A DNA stretch of 64,000 bases from Ectobius pallidus (lineage: Eukaryota; Arthropoda; Insecta; Blattodea; Ectobiidae), in assembly GCA_964059195.1 (NCBI GenBank), contig CAXKWD010000005.1, positions 149,325,265 through 149,389,264 on the forward strand, in the 5' to 3' direction. This document shows, one piece after another, positions 34,175 through 43,970 of the stretch (positions are counted from its first letter, which is position 1; every line of letters begins with the position of its first letter). Under the pieces are notes generated by a model. The model was not told the DNA's origin and ran no database searches. It saw only the letters and a program-made list of their open reading frames with translations. The position numbers and the translations under genes were made by a program.

Positions 34175-34415
34175 GCTGGCAGGATTAGGGCATGTGGTCA
34201 GCATGCCGAATCCTACTGCAGTTGTTGATAGCTCACTGAACCGAAGCCGCTACTTCTTTATGAATTAGCTCCTCGGTTGGTGTCACGAGACTGAATGCAC
34301 CCCGTTCCAGTTGGCCCTACCTCAGAAAAATTTGAGGAGGTACCGGGGTTCGAACCCAGACTTGCGGGTCCGTAGTCAGCAACCACTAGACTAGGGGCTA
34401 AAGAGGGCTTTTGCA
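34175..34415 (-). mobile_element. tRNA-derived SINE nested in the Harbinger-like element
   Basis: Reading minus from about 34405: TAGTCTAGTGGTTGCTGAC (box A) and, 30 nt on, GGGTTCGAACCCCGGT (box B). The head resembles a tRNA of the Glu/Asp type. The body extends left for about 180 nt. It ends near GTAGCTGGCAGG. No target duplication was recognised. Confidence 0.75.
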
Positions 34416-35086
34416 GAAAAACACTATTTTTAAATAGATTTTCCAATTAATACAAAAGAAAATAAATAAATGTGAATTAGTGAATTTTAAGAAAAGATGT
34501 AATGCAAATAAATTTATACAACGCACTCAAATTAATAATGTAGGCTATATATCGCTTTGTTGTTTGTCTTTGTATAGTGCAGCTATTCATTGCATGGGCA
34601 GGCGGCATCAAAGGAATAAACCATAAGTCAGTGTTTATGTTAACTGATGTAACCAAGTCGGCCTTGGCTTCTGCTTTCCAAAACAAAAGCAACGTTGTTA
34701 TCATTGACCTCAGTTCTTCCCTCGGTTGAATCAATTCACACGTGTTATTGTTTATTGTAACTATCGCAGGAAATGAAACTTGAGCAGTCTGAAATACTTT
34801 GAAATGTATATATAGAAACAATTTCAGTCAACTTATTTTAGTAGATAGGAAGTTAATTGAGTGAGCATTGAATAATTGTATCATTAAAAAGGGTAAATAT
34901 CTCAATTGTTTATGCTATTTTTCGAGTGCCAATATAAGGAATAGTTACTTGCTTATTTGGGGGGGGGGGAGAACTAGAATAACTCTGTCAAAATTATAAA
35001 CAATTTTCGGTGTCATATTAGTGTCCATTATTATGTTTTATGAAGACGGCTAAACTCGTTTGTTTAAAAAGCCTAAAAAGGGCTAT

Positions 35087-35326
35087 TCATTGAAATAATA
35101 CCACTGCTCTACTCTGCTGGACTCTACGAAAGTATGATCGGAGGCTTTTTATTTTATTTAGCACCGCTTTCGTTGTTCCCAAAGCGTATTTGTCCCTTAG
35201 AAACTGTAAGGAATCGCTCCTTTTTGTCCTGTCCTTGTAGTCCGGGGAGCTAGCCATCCACAAACACGGATACGAGCGATAATCCTCCACGAACTCAATA
35301 TTCTTTTCATTAGACCACTCCGCCAT
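35087..35326 (-). CDS. MADF-domain protein of the Harbinger-like element, 79 aa
   Basis: Likely a DNA-binding partner that helps recruit the Harbinger nuclease to its ends. Residues 8-70 carry a MADF-type domain: FVEDYRSYPCLW, SPDYKDRTKR, a helix with FLRDKYALG, then VLNKIKSLRSYFRR. This fits the family pattern (aromatic 'YPxLW', 'YKDR', 'VKxKIxxLRxxFRR'). The domain is usually the N-terminal part of a 200-300 aa protein. Here the frame ends just after it, so the C-terminal region is missing. It starts about 225 bp inside the right TIR and is transcribed away from it. Function in the absence of a nuclease is doubtful. Confidence 0.65.
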   Translation of the reverse strand: MAEWSNEKNIEFVEDYRSYPCLWMASSPDYKDRTKRSDSLQFLRDKYALGTTKAVLNKIKSLRSYFRRVQQSRAVVLFQ

Positions 35327-35594
35327 AATGAAAAATCAGAGCAGAGCCTTGGAAGACGCACGACTGTTGCACGTAGCTCCCCGTTTCAAATGGGGAGCTA
35401 CTTGCGCCTACGTCCACCGGCGCAAGGAGGTCCGTGCGCACAGATTCCACGCATGCCTCACCCTGCACCGTTGCATGCCCCGGCTTGCATCTCCACCTGC
35501 CAGGCGCAAGCCTCTTGTGCGCATGCAACGTTGCACAGGTGTGAACGCGGCTTTAATCAAATACCGCCCGACGTTTTTTATTTGACCGACTGTA

Positions 35595-36585
35595 TATATA
35601 TAAACTTCCGTTTATATAATGGCATAGATAATTTTAAGTGCAGAAATATTAACCATACGAGAATGTTTCTAATTAAAAAACTAAGAAACGGTGCTAAAAC
35701 CCCATATCAGCAAGTGCTACCATAGCAAAAATGAGCTAACGGGATAACCATAATCAGATCTAGCATTCTATGAATCTAGATCATGTTTTTTTTATTAGTT
35801 ATTGAACGAGTCTCGAAAACAATACCACAACCTCTTAATTCCATCAACATTTGTTGGATTTGTTGATTTATGCAGTCAATGTAAATGCGCGAGTGATCTA
35901 TGCAGAGCAATCAGAAATGAATTAATTTCGGAATAACTACTCCATAGGCAACGGATATTAAAAGCCAAGCAAACAAGGAACTAGGGAACGAAAGAAGGGA
36001 TGAAAAAGAATGCGGACCACTTCCCCGTACCACTAACATGAGGATCAAGTATTCATGAGATTTGTTGAAAATGTTGAGAAAGTTTACAGATTGAATGTTC
36101 AACTTCTATTCGTATGCAAATGAATGAAAGGGTCTTTTAGGCTGCTCTGAAGTGGATAAAATTACCTAATGCACTCTTTCTTTTATTCTTCTTTAAAAGT
36201 CTCTTGTAAAAAAAAAAAAAAAAACACTGTGGGAGAAATCCCGTTTCGGTAGCAATTTTTATAACCTTTGAAGATGAACTTCAAGGCTTAGGCCCTAATC
36301 ATAATAACACAGCATAAATTAACAGATGTTACTTGTATATTGTTCAATAATGCAAGCACATGGACTAAACCTTCGTGCTTATGTTAGTCCCTTGTTGTAA
36401 AATGACTTCCAAGAAAAATATTTTCAATACCAGAGCAAACACGAAAGTTATTTTAGATGAAGAAGATAAATGGGACACTATATAAGCCTTATTACTCGTA
36501 GTTTAAGCTTCTAGATTTTCAGACAATCCTCACAATGAAGGTGAAATGCATGGCAAACATAAGAACAGATTTACTTTATATAAAA
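35595..36585. other. Unassigned AT-rich DNA
   Basis: A poly(A) run lies at about 36209-36225. No gene was seen. Confidence 0.45.
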
Positions 36586-38087
36586 GACTCGCTTTGCTGA
36601 TTGGGGATCCGCCCACCAAACCCCGCTCTGGTTCTCGGGAAAGGTTTTTAAAAATATCTATGGGAGATAGAATGCATGTATTTAGTCTGCTGTATTGGAT
36701 ATTACCTTTCAGAGCCCTATGTAAACACTTTGATAATACCTTTGCCATGGAAACCGAGCACTTTTTCGGGGGATTTTGAGACTAAAAATTCAAAAATTAA
36801 CCTTTTGGGAATCTTCCTGTGGTTTACAGCCTAAAATCTATATTTTTGTCATTTTATGCAATTTTATATTTTTAGGGCATTCATTTCAATTTTACGTCAT
36901 TATTTTGTCATTTTCTTGTCACTTGCTTCCATATATAGGTAGTCATTTTCATGCATTTACATAGCGTATATTCACTTTTATACTTTCAATAATATCCGTA
37001 TGCTGACAGTAATTTATTGCCAGAATATAATAGCTATACACAAGGTGTTGTAAACAATAAGACAGTTACAAATTTTAACACAGACTGTACATAAACAATA
37101 AACAATTAAAAAAAATTCACATAATCTATTGTCATCAGGGTATGCATTTAGCCAAACAATGCGTTCGTTGTCAAGGGCACTGAAACCATTTGGGAAAATG
37201 TTTACTGTGCGGTCCAGCATTGGTCTTTATAGATGAGAGGGCACTGAAACCATTTGGGAAAATGTTTACTGTACGGTCCAGCATTGGTCTTTATAGATGA
37301 GAGGGCACTGAAACCATTTGGGAAAATGTTTACTGAACGGTCCAGCATTGGTCTTTATAGTTGAGTGAATGTTAGAACACCTTAACGCTGGGCACCCAAG
37401 TACTGGCGCGATACAGTAAGGGTAGCTTACAGCAAGGCGGTGTCTATAGAGCTGGGTGGATCCAGTGATGCCGCATGGTCCGCTGTCTGGTGACACAGCT
37501 GGTTCCAGACCCGGGCTGTTGAGACACAGACGGGTCGAAAAAAAATATCAAATATACTTAACCTGTGTCAGACACTGCTGCAGTGTTACCATGAAAACGT
37601 CAAACGTGTCTAGTAACCTATATTGAAATTAAATACAATTTTTATTTTAAATTTGCGTATTATATTTATTGAGATATGAGATGTGGGATTACCTATGGCT
37701 TTTTAATTATTTTGACGCCTTTTCAAAATGTCAGATCTATTTCGGTCGATTCTGTAACTCAATCCTTCGCAATCTACATATCTGTAACTTATGTAAGAGA
37801 GTCGCGATTAAATGAAGCGCTCAGGCAAGTAGTATACATACACTTACACATTAGAGAATATCAGAAGTCAGAAAGTGAGTAAGAGCGGCCTCTAGCACGA
37901 TGTAAAAACCTGTAGCCGTAATAAATAACCACAACACCCATGGTGGTATTGGCTACTGCCACCGACTGCCACCTCCAAATGTGTACCAAATTTCAAATTT
38001 CTAGCTCATCTGGAAGTGGGCAAACATTAATGTCAGTGAGTGAGTGAGTCAGTCAGTCAGTCAGTCAGCCATGTGACTTTATTTTAT
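36586..38087 (+). repeat. Dispersed repeat family B, copy 1, interrupted
   Basis: The 5' part (36586-36841) has ACTCGC, GGTTCTCGGGAAAGGTTTTT, AGAGCCCTATGT, GGAAACCGAGC and CCTGTGGTTTACAGCCTAAA. The 3' part (37976-38087) has GTGTACCAAATTTCAA, CTAGCTCATCTGGAAGTGGG and GTGAGTGAGTGAGTCAG ending CCATGTG. In copy 2 (59.04-59.40 kb) these parts are continuous. Here about 1.1 kb lies between them, including a 64-bp tandem array. The class is unknown. Confidence 0.75.
37175..37366 (+). repeat. 64-bp tandem repeat, three units
   Basis: Units start at 37175, 37239 and 37303 with GGGCACTGAAACCATTTGGG and end GGTCTTTATAGATGAGA. They differ by single substitutions, most visibly at the third base of ACTGTGCGG/ACTGTACGG/ACTGAACGG. 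Minus-strand frames across the array are repeat artefacts. Confidence 0.9.
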
Positions 38088-39279
38088 AGGCATTGTTTCT
38101 GACACACAGTTTTGTGTGATCTAGGAAGAGGTGACCCTACGGACAATGCTTGCCCCAAAAGGTTAGATAAATAACCAATTCCGAACAAGATATTCGTGGA
38201 TTGAACACAGGTCGTTACGGGCAGAGCATAGGCCCATTTCATATTTTAAATTTTAATTAATAAAATTTTACAAAATTACTAACAAAATTGGGCGCAAAAT
38301 CCATGTTAAGTAACCCAAAAGGCGAAATATTTGGTAACATTAGTCTGTGCTTTCAGTTTTCTTTCAAAGAATTAGGCCTACAGAAAAGCCTACTTAAAGG
38401 GGTAATCTCCCATAGCCTTGTTAATAGCATGGTAGCTTTTTTCATTAACATATGCCCGTACGATGTAGGTCTAATACACAACCGAGGAGTAAACAGCAAT
38501 AACCTACATGTAATAGTACATCCGCAAAATATTTCTTTTATTAATGCAGGAATTAATAATAAAAATTCAATGTAGCAAACTAAAAAAGTTCGTTCTACAG
38601 GAGTTCCATTAAGGAAATGAAACAAGCATAGCTTTAAGAAGTGCCTGGCTATGACATGAGGTCACGAAAGCCCCATTCATTGCCCGCTATTGCTCCCCCG
38701 TTCCATATGAGAGAGCAAATAAACCTCTTATCGTTTGATGAATTGCCCATTAAATTATATCTACATTTTAGGTCAGGCTTGCAAAAAGTTAGTTCACAGA
38801 GCTTAATCACGCATGCCCGGTAGGCCTACATGCGGTTACAAAATTAAGTTAAAAATTAATGAAATCAGTTTGAAATATTGTACCGCCTGTAGCTTACACA
38901 CGAAACGTCGTGTAGGCCTACCTGTGTCCACTCTTGAAGAGAGCTGCCTTTCTTTTTACCACGGCGCATGTGATTATTTCACCCAGAGGGCCTACTGGCT
39001 TTCTCTCTACCGGGATAAATAAATAACTATACTAAATATAATATTATAATATATTACTATCGAATATTATAACATATAGATTGATTTGTCAAAGGGTTTT
39101 GTTTGCCAATTTATTTAACCCAGGGCTCCTGGGCCAGTGGCTATACCCCTATAGCCCTCTTACTTTGGCATTTACAAATTACATTCATTAACAATTCCCT
39201 TCCCTTCTCACAATTTCGAGATTATATTTATATTATATATTATATTTAGTATATATACGATGTTCTTCAAATTTTGTAT
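38088..39279. other. Unassigned DNA
   Basis: Only short frames (up to 95 codons) without motifs occur. Three TAGGCCTA palindromes occur between 38375 and 38925. Confidence 0.4.
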
Positions 39280-39445
39280 ATGAGGTGCTTGTACTAAGAG
39301 CTAAAACATTTATATGAAGCATTTTTTCGTAAAAATTCTCTGAAGGGTAGTTAAAAGGTACCCACTGTTTGTAGAAACCCAAACTTGCATAGTGAACAAT
39401 CAAGTTTGAAACAATAGAATATACGCTCTTTGCAATATGATCTCT
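39280..39445 (+). repeat. Dispersed repeat family A, copy 3
   Basis: GCTTGTACTAAGAGCTAAAA, then TGAAGGGTAGTTAAAAGG and TACCCACTGTTTGTAGAAAC parallel the copy at 3195-3345. Confidence 0.65.
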
Positions 39446-39533
39446 TATTTGTTATCTGAATGTGAAGTGAGAAAGGTGCATTGCCCTCGCATAGGATAAA
39501 GAAAGCTACGTAAGTACATTAATCAGATTATAA

Positions 39534-40892
39534 CAGGATTCCCACAAATGATCTTTCGGGTTTCGAAAATGTGTAACTTGTGTTTAAATAAACTTACAAA
39601 CATGTAACTGGTACTAATGGAAAGAGAAACTCAAAAAGTTTTGATTATAGTATCACAGTTGGCAACAATGACGTATAATGACATTCAACATTGCGCATTG
39701 TCGAAAGCGAGAAAATGGCTGGTATAGAGGATAGGCGAGCGTTCTGTGTTCTCGATTATCATGTTAATAAATCTGTAACTGTTGTTCAACGACATTTTCG
39801 AACAAGATTTGGTGAAGATCCACCCAGTGGCCCTTCAATTCGTAAGTGGTATTCTGATTTTACGACAAGAGGGTGCATCTGTAGGAGGAAATCTTCAGGA
39901 CGCCCGGCAGTAAGTGAGGAAACTGTAGACCGGATTCGTGAATCTTTTACACGTAGTCCTCAAAAATCAACCATTGTAGCTAGTAGGGAGCTGCAGATCC
40001 CTAAATCCACCGTATGGAAAGTTCTGCGTAAACGTTTGAATTTTCTTCCATACCGATGGCAGATGATGCAGTTCTTAAAGGAAGAAGATAAAATGGTGCG
40101 TCGTACTTTCTGCGAGAATATGCAGACTCTCATGGAAACTGATGGGTTTTTCGAATCCATAGTATTTAGTGACGAGTGCACCTTCCATATTTCAGGTAAA
40201 GTGAACAAACATAACGTTAGAGTCTGGGGGTCGGAAAAACCCAATACCTACGTGCAGCATGTCCGCGACTCTCCTAAAGTAAACGTATTCTGCGCTTTAA
40301 GTGTGCAGAAAGTGTACGGCCCGTTCTTCTTTGTAGAGAAAACAATTGGAGGATTTGAGTACCTGGATATGCTACAGCAATGGCTCCTGCCTCAGTTGGA
40401 ACAGGAAATTCCCAACGTGATATTTCAACAGGACGGCGCACCCCCTCATTTTCATAATGAAGTCAGATTGGAGCTCAACACCAGACTACCGAACCGATGG
40501 ATTGGCCGTGTTGGTAATGACGATGAAGAACTTCTTCCTTGGCCTCCGCGTTCGCCAGACCTCACACCCCTTGACTTCTTTTTTGTGGGGTTATGCCAAA
40601 GATCTTGTGTACAAGCCACCTCTTCCACAGACCATCCTTGATCTAAGAGAACGCATCACAGCAGCCATTGGAATAGTCGACCATGGCATGTTACAACGTG
40701 CTTGGGCGGAAATGGACTACAGGCTTGATGTGTGTCGTGTTACCAACGGAGCTCACATTAAACATCTGTAAGGTACTATAATCAAAACTTCTTGAGTTTC
40801 TCTTTCCATTAGTACCAGTTACATGTTTGTAAGTTTATTTAAACACAAGTTACACATTTTCGAAACCCGAAAGATCATTTGTGGGAACCCTG
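39534..40892 (+). mobile_element. Tc1/mariner-superfamily transposon with 119-bp TIRs
   Basis: Left TIR 39534-39652 and right TIR 40774-40892 are both 119 bp and differ at only a few bases. The outer ends are CAGGATTCCCACAAATGATC and CAGGGTTCCCACAAATGATC. TA follows the right end. The left flank is AA, probably a mutated TA. The single transposase frame between them carries one frameshift. Length and architecture fit the superfamily. The low divergence points to a relatively young insertion. Confidence 0.92.
39715..40771 (+). pseudogene. Tc1/mariner-superfamily transposase, one frameshift
   Basis: Catalyses cut-and-paste at TA sites. From the ATG at 39715: an N-terminal helix-turn-helix of the DUF4817 type (CVLDYHVNKSVTVVQRHFR, PSIRKWY), the linker GRPAVSEETV, a second helix-turn-helix (SREL..PKSTVWKVL), then the catalytic core. 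The acidic triad lies in SDECTF (Asp 153), QQDGAPPH (Asp 240) and SPDLTPLDFF (Asp 287). Asp 240 to Asp 287 has 46 intervening residues. One extra T in the run at 40579-40584 shifts the frame directly after LDFF. In the other frame the expected tail resumes (LWGYAKDLVYKPP ... GAHIKHL) and stops at 40769-40771. An upstream TTG (39691) extends the frame but the ATG fits the family better. Confidence 0.93.
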
Positions 40893-42521
40893 TATTTGGG
40901 TTATGTATTCTTCGGGGATGCGAAGTGATGAGGTACCAACATTTTCTTCATTTTTAGAACTGATTTAAGGGAAGAGAATATCATATAAAGACATATTATA
41001 CCAAGAGACAAAACTCTTATTTGGGTAGAAGAAGTTGTGCGTTTCAAGGAGATTTTTTAAATTTAATATGATCATGAAACTGTGTCTGGTAAGGCAGTAA
41101 AAGATATATTGGAAAAAACATAAATAGCATCTGCGGTAGCTTAGAGCACTAAACATTAAACGACTGTTACGGAAAACAGGTTATTATTCTCATAAATGAC
41201 CCACTTGAGAAGAGAAAAAATATTGAATCAACAATATTAAAAACAAGATGAAGGCAAGTGAAAACATAACTTCCTTTTTAGAAAATGAGAAATAATTCAA
41301 ATGTATTGAGTAGATTAGGATAAAGGAAAACTGTGAAAACTTAACGGAAAACAGGAGAAAAGAAGGTGGACCAGAGTTATCATGTGACAATACGGAGACT
41401 GCAATAAAATAATCTGATTTTAAGCACTCTTCATATTCCGACACAGAGCAAACTGCTGTAATACAGTTGTCTGAGTCTCACTCAAAGCCGCATTTTGTGG
41501 ATGAGATGAATGGCCTAAACTACCCTGCATAGAACTTCTGCGAAGAAAACAAGTTGAATAAAAGTTTTAGCTCTTAGTGTCATCTCAAGTACGTAATAGA
41601 AAGAAAGTCATTATAGTGTTAACATAGGCTACATGATATAATAAAGTAGAACTCGATCAATAAAATAAAATAAAATGTAGCCTACAATTAAAACCACCAG
41701 CTCAACAACCTTTATTTTTATGCTGCCTAGGCCTTTCAACACTTATGTAATCTTCAGGGCATAATATAATCAATGTTCATGTCCCATTAACTTGTCAAAA
41801 AATAAAAGTGGTACCAAACAATGTGCTGGCGTAGATTCAATAACGATTAAAAATTAAAATGACATTCTTTGTAATCTTGTACTACTGATAAAATAATTAA
41901 AATCTTAAAAAGTATTATTAAAAAATAATATTAGCATATTTTCAACTTATTACTTCTTCTTGAGTCTTCCCCGTTGTATTTTGCGGAGTAGGCCTACACT
42001 CAGACTTTCTTTTACATGTTGTAAATCTAGCAATTACTCTTTTAGAAATATAATCTACCTTATTCAAGATCGATTGAGAACAGAGAACCAATGGCTTACT
42101 TAAGCTGATGATAAGCCAATATGTACGTATTTTAAAACTTCAGTAAGACTATACCGTATGTCTTATGTATGAAAGGGATTCTTGATACTGCAGTATGAAG
42201 TAAACAGAATGCGTTCTTGCTTGTATAAGGAGGGCAACTAGATTATTTCTAGAAGAAGTTGTTTCTTTTCTGTGACTCAACAAAGCCTTTAGACTTAAGG
42301 GATTCAGAGAAGTCATAAATCTCTCTATGTAATCCTAACCATTACTTATTTCTATCGTTTTTATACTCAGAATATGTAAAGAAGAAATAAATTTATGTCT
42401 ACGCCAGGAATGAGAAATAAGGAAACGGAGAGAAACTGCTTACTTTCCTGAAAGTGTTGATAAAATATACTAGAAGATTTGAGAGATTAGATTTATATTT
42501 TACATTCATTTAAACATCAAT
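40893..42521. other. Unassigned AT-rich DNA
   Basis: No gene was recognised. A hammerhead-like string lies at 41733-41758 (listed separately). A reversed scrap of family A (TTTTAGCTCTTAGTG) lies near 41563. Confidence 0.4.
41733..41758 (-). other. Hammerhead-like CTGAAGAT...GAAA string
   Basis: On the minus strand CTGAAGATTACA is followed by TAAGTGTTGAAA. It resembles the core in the Penelope-like element but with a CTGAAGA box and a weak stem. It could be an old Penelope-like terminal relic or chance. Confidence 0.25.
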
Positions 42522-43150
42522 GTGATTTCAAAAATAGTTATTAAAAGATGTAATGATATACAAAGGCAGAACCATTTTGCCGTAATGAGGGAAAAGAAAT
42601 CTTTAGTATTCTACATCAAAATGAAGGAAATGTGGGGGATGGAAAATTATGTGAATGATTGCTCAAAGAAACAAAAATCTGGGTTGGCATGGTGGAGATT
42701 AGGGATATGGAAGCTTAGAGGGGCAAGAATAAATTTCGAGAAAGGTCGTTGCCCATTATGTCTTAGTAATGAAGATGCAGAGCATATAATTTTAAGTTGT
42801 CCCGAAACTGAAACACTAAGACATAAGTTTTTAAATAAAAAATTGTTAAAGTTAAATAAAGAAGTGGCATATAAGAAATTAACTGTAACAAAAAACACAA
42901 AACACTAAAGGAACTGGGAAACTTTTTATGTATAGTTAAAATAAAATGGAAAAAACAAATTAGCGGCTTAGGGGAAATTGGTTAGAAATGGTAAATGGAT
43001 ATACTTACAAAAGGTAAACATTTATTAGTAGTAGTACTGATTTCAGACGCATGAGTTTTTATGGTGAAAAAACTTTCTGTAACACCAGGGTTGATCATTT
43101 GTATAACTCCAGATACAAGAATAAATCATTCATTCATTCATTCAATATAC
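42522..43150 (+). pseudogene. Non-LTR retrotransposon 3' end with CATT tail
   Basis: The 128-codon frame contains KKQKSGLAWWRLGIWKLRG and then a Cys/His cluster, CPLCLSNEDAEHIILSCP (CxxC...H....C). This is the zinc-knuckle-like C-terminal motif of R1/Jockey-type non-LTR polyproteins. The RT and endonuclease are missing (5' truncation). The 3' untranslated part runs to AAGAATAAATCATTCATT and a CATT repeat ending near 43150, a typical tail. It is distinct from family N. Confidence 0.75.
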
Positions 43151-43790
43151 ATTCATTTATAATCGTCGTTGCACGAAATCAGCAACGCTAATCATAGGGT
43201 CACAGACGCGCTCAAGAGTATGACATTTTTACGCATTTATAGGGATTCAATAAAAGGGATAATTTCGAATTTTACAGGAATATATTTAGTAAGACGTGAT
43301 CTAACCAGTTCTTAAATGGGGTGTAATAAAACCACTTTCAAAGCGTGTTACGTTAAAGTAATTAACACTACTAATGAAGTAATCCTGCATAACAACATAG
43401 CAAACTTGCTCTTGGGTTTCTTCCAACCTCACCAAGATGTTTGATAATGTTTTATTAAGATAAGCAGATCGCATTCTCTTGTACGTGGTTATGAATATTC
43501 AAACACTACATGCGATGATAAAAAAATACTATCAAGTCAACATGCTTTTGTTCTGCTGAATAATACACAACTCTTAATTAGCGTGTATAACAATGCTCCA
43601 TACGAATAAGGCAGAGGGAGATTCTATTGTAGATTTCCTTCCCCATGAAATCTGTCAACTGCTGTAATTTTTTATAATCTGTCGCCTAAGTAGTAGGCTA
43701 TCTGCTATTTCTTATCCTTGTTCCTATTCACGGCCAGGATTTGTAAGAGCTTAAACTGATAAATAAAATAACTCAATGGCAATCACGAAT
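43151..43790. other. Unassigned DNA
   Basis: No feature was identified. Confidence 0.4.
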
Positions 43791-43794
43791 TCGA

Positions 43795-43970
43795 GATTTC
43801 AACAGGCTTGGTCTCCTTAGCAGCGGTAGCTTGGAGTCGTGATGAAGGAGGTTGTGAATTCGAGAACCGCCTCGGGCATGGGTGTTGTGGGTGGTGGAAA
43901 ATAGGGAAAACGAAACGGTTAAAAAGAAAAAAGAAAAAAGAAAAAAAACAGTTAAAAACAGGACATAAAA
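43795..43970 (+). mobile_element. Possible SINE with A-rich tail
   Basis: TTAGCAGCGGTAGCTTGGAG resembles a box A. About 30 nt later GTGAATTCGAGAACC resembles a degenerate box B. An AAAAAGAAAAAAG-type tail follows at 43920-43950. The tRNA similarity is weak. Confidence 0.35.

Larger units (their letters stand above)
33653..35552. mobile_element. Harbinger-like transposon, 1,900 bp, TTA target duplication
   Basis: Perfect 20-bp ends (AGCCGCGTTCACACCTGTGC and its complement) are bracketed by TTA (33650-33652 and 35553-35555). Below the ends are GC-rich subterminal segments repeating GCATGCAACGGTGCA-like strings and TTGCGCC. The element holds a MADF-domain ORF, a small ORF opening with an Ala-rich/basic segment, and a SINE. 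PIF/Harbinger elements duplicate a 3-bp TWA site and often carry a Myb/SANT or MADF-like second protein. No DDE nuclease is visible, so it is non-autonomous or deleted. Confidence 0.8.
27771..35592. mobile_element. Tc1-like relic hosting nested insertions
   Basis: The left terminus (27771-27796) starts CAGTCGGTCAAATAAAAAA. It matches the complement of the right terminus (35567-35592) at 25 of 26 positions. TA flanks both ends (27769-27770 and 35593-35594). Removing the Penelope-like insertion and the Harbinger-like insertion leaves about 0.7 kb of original element (27771-27854, 33057-33652, 35556-35592). The only coding trace is a short helix-turn-helix-like frame at 33176-33286. The TA duplication supports the IS630-Tc1-mariner superfamily. 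Confidence 0.75.

Noticed and set aside
34300..34410. Possible functional tRNA genes from box A/B matches (also at 1.6, 47.3 and 63.7 kb)
   Set aside because: The matches cannot close an acceptor stem and are attached to long non-tRNA bodies, so they are SINE heads.
37266..37496. 76-codon minus ORF with repeated KWFQCPL-like words
   Set aside because: It overlaps the 64-bp tandem array. The repetition reflects the DNA repeat, not a protein domain.
38035..38070. Direct repeats of CAGT (TCAGTCAGTCAG) as a possible CRISPR-like or telomeric array
   Set aside because: This is a 4-bp simple repeat inside family B, without spacers.
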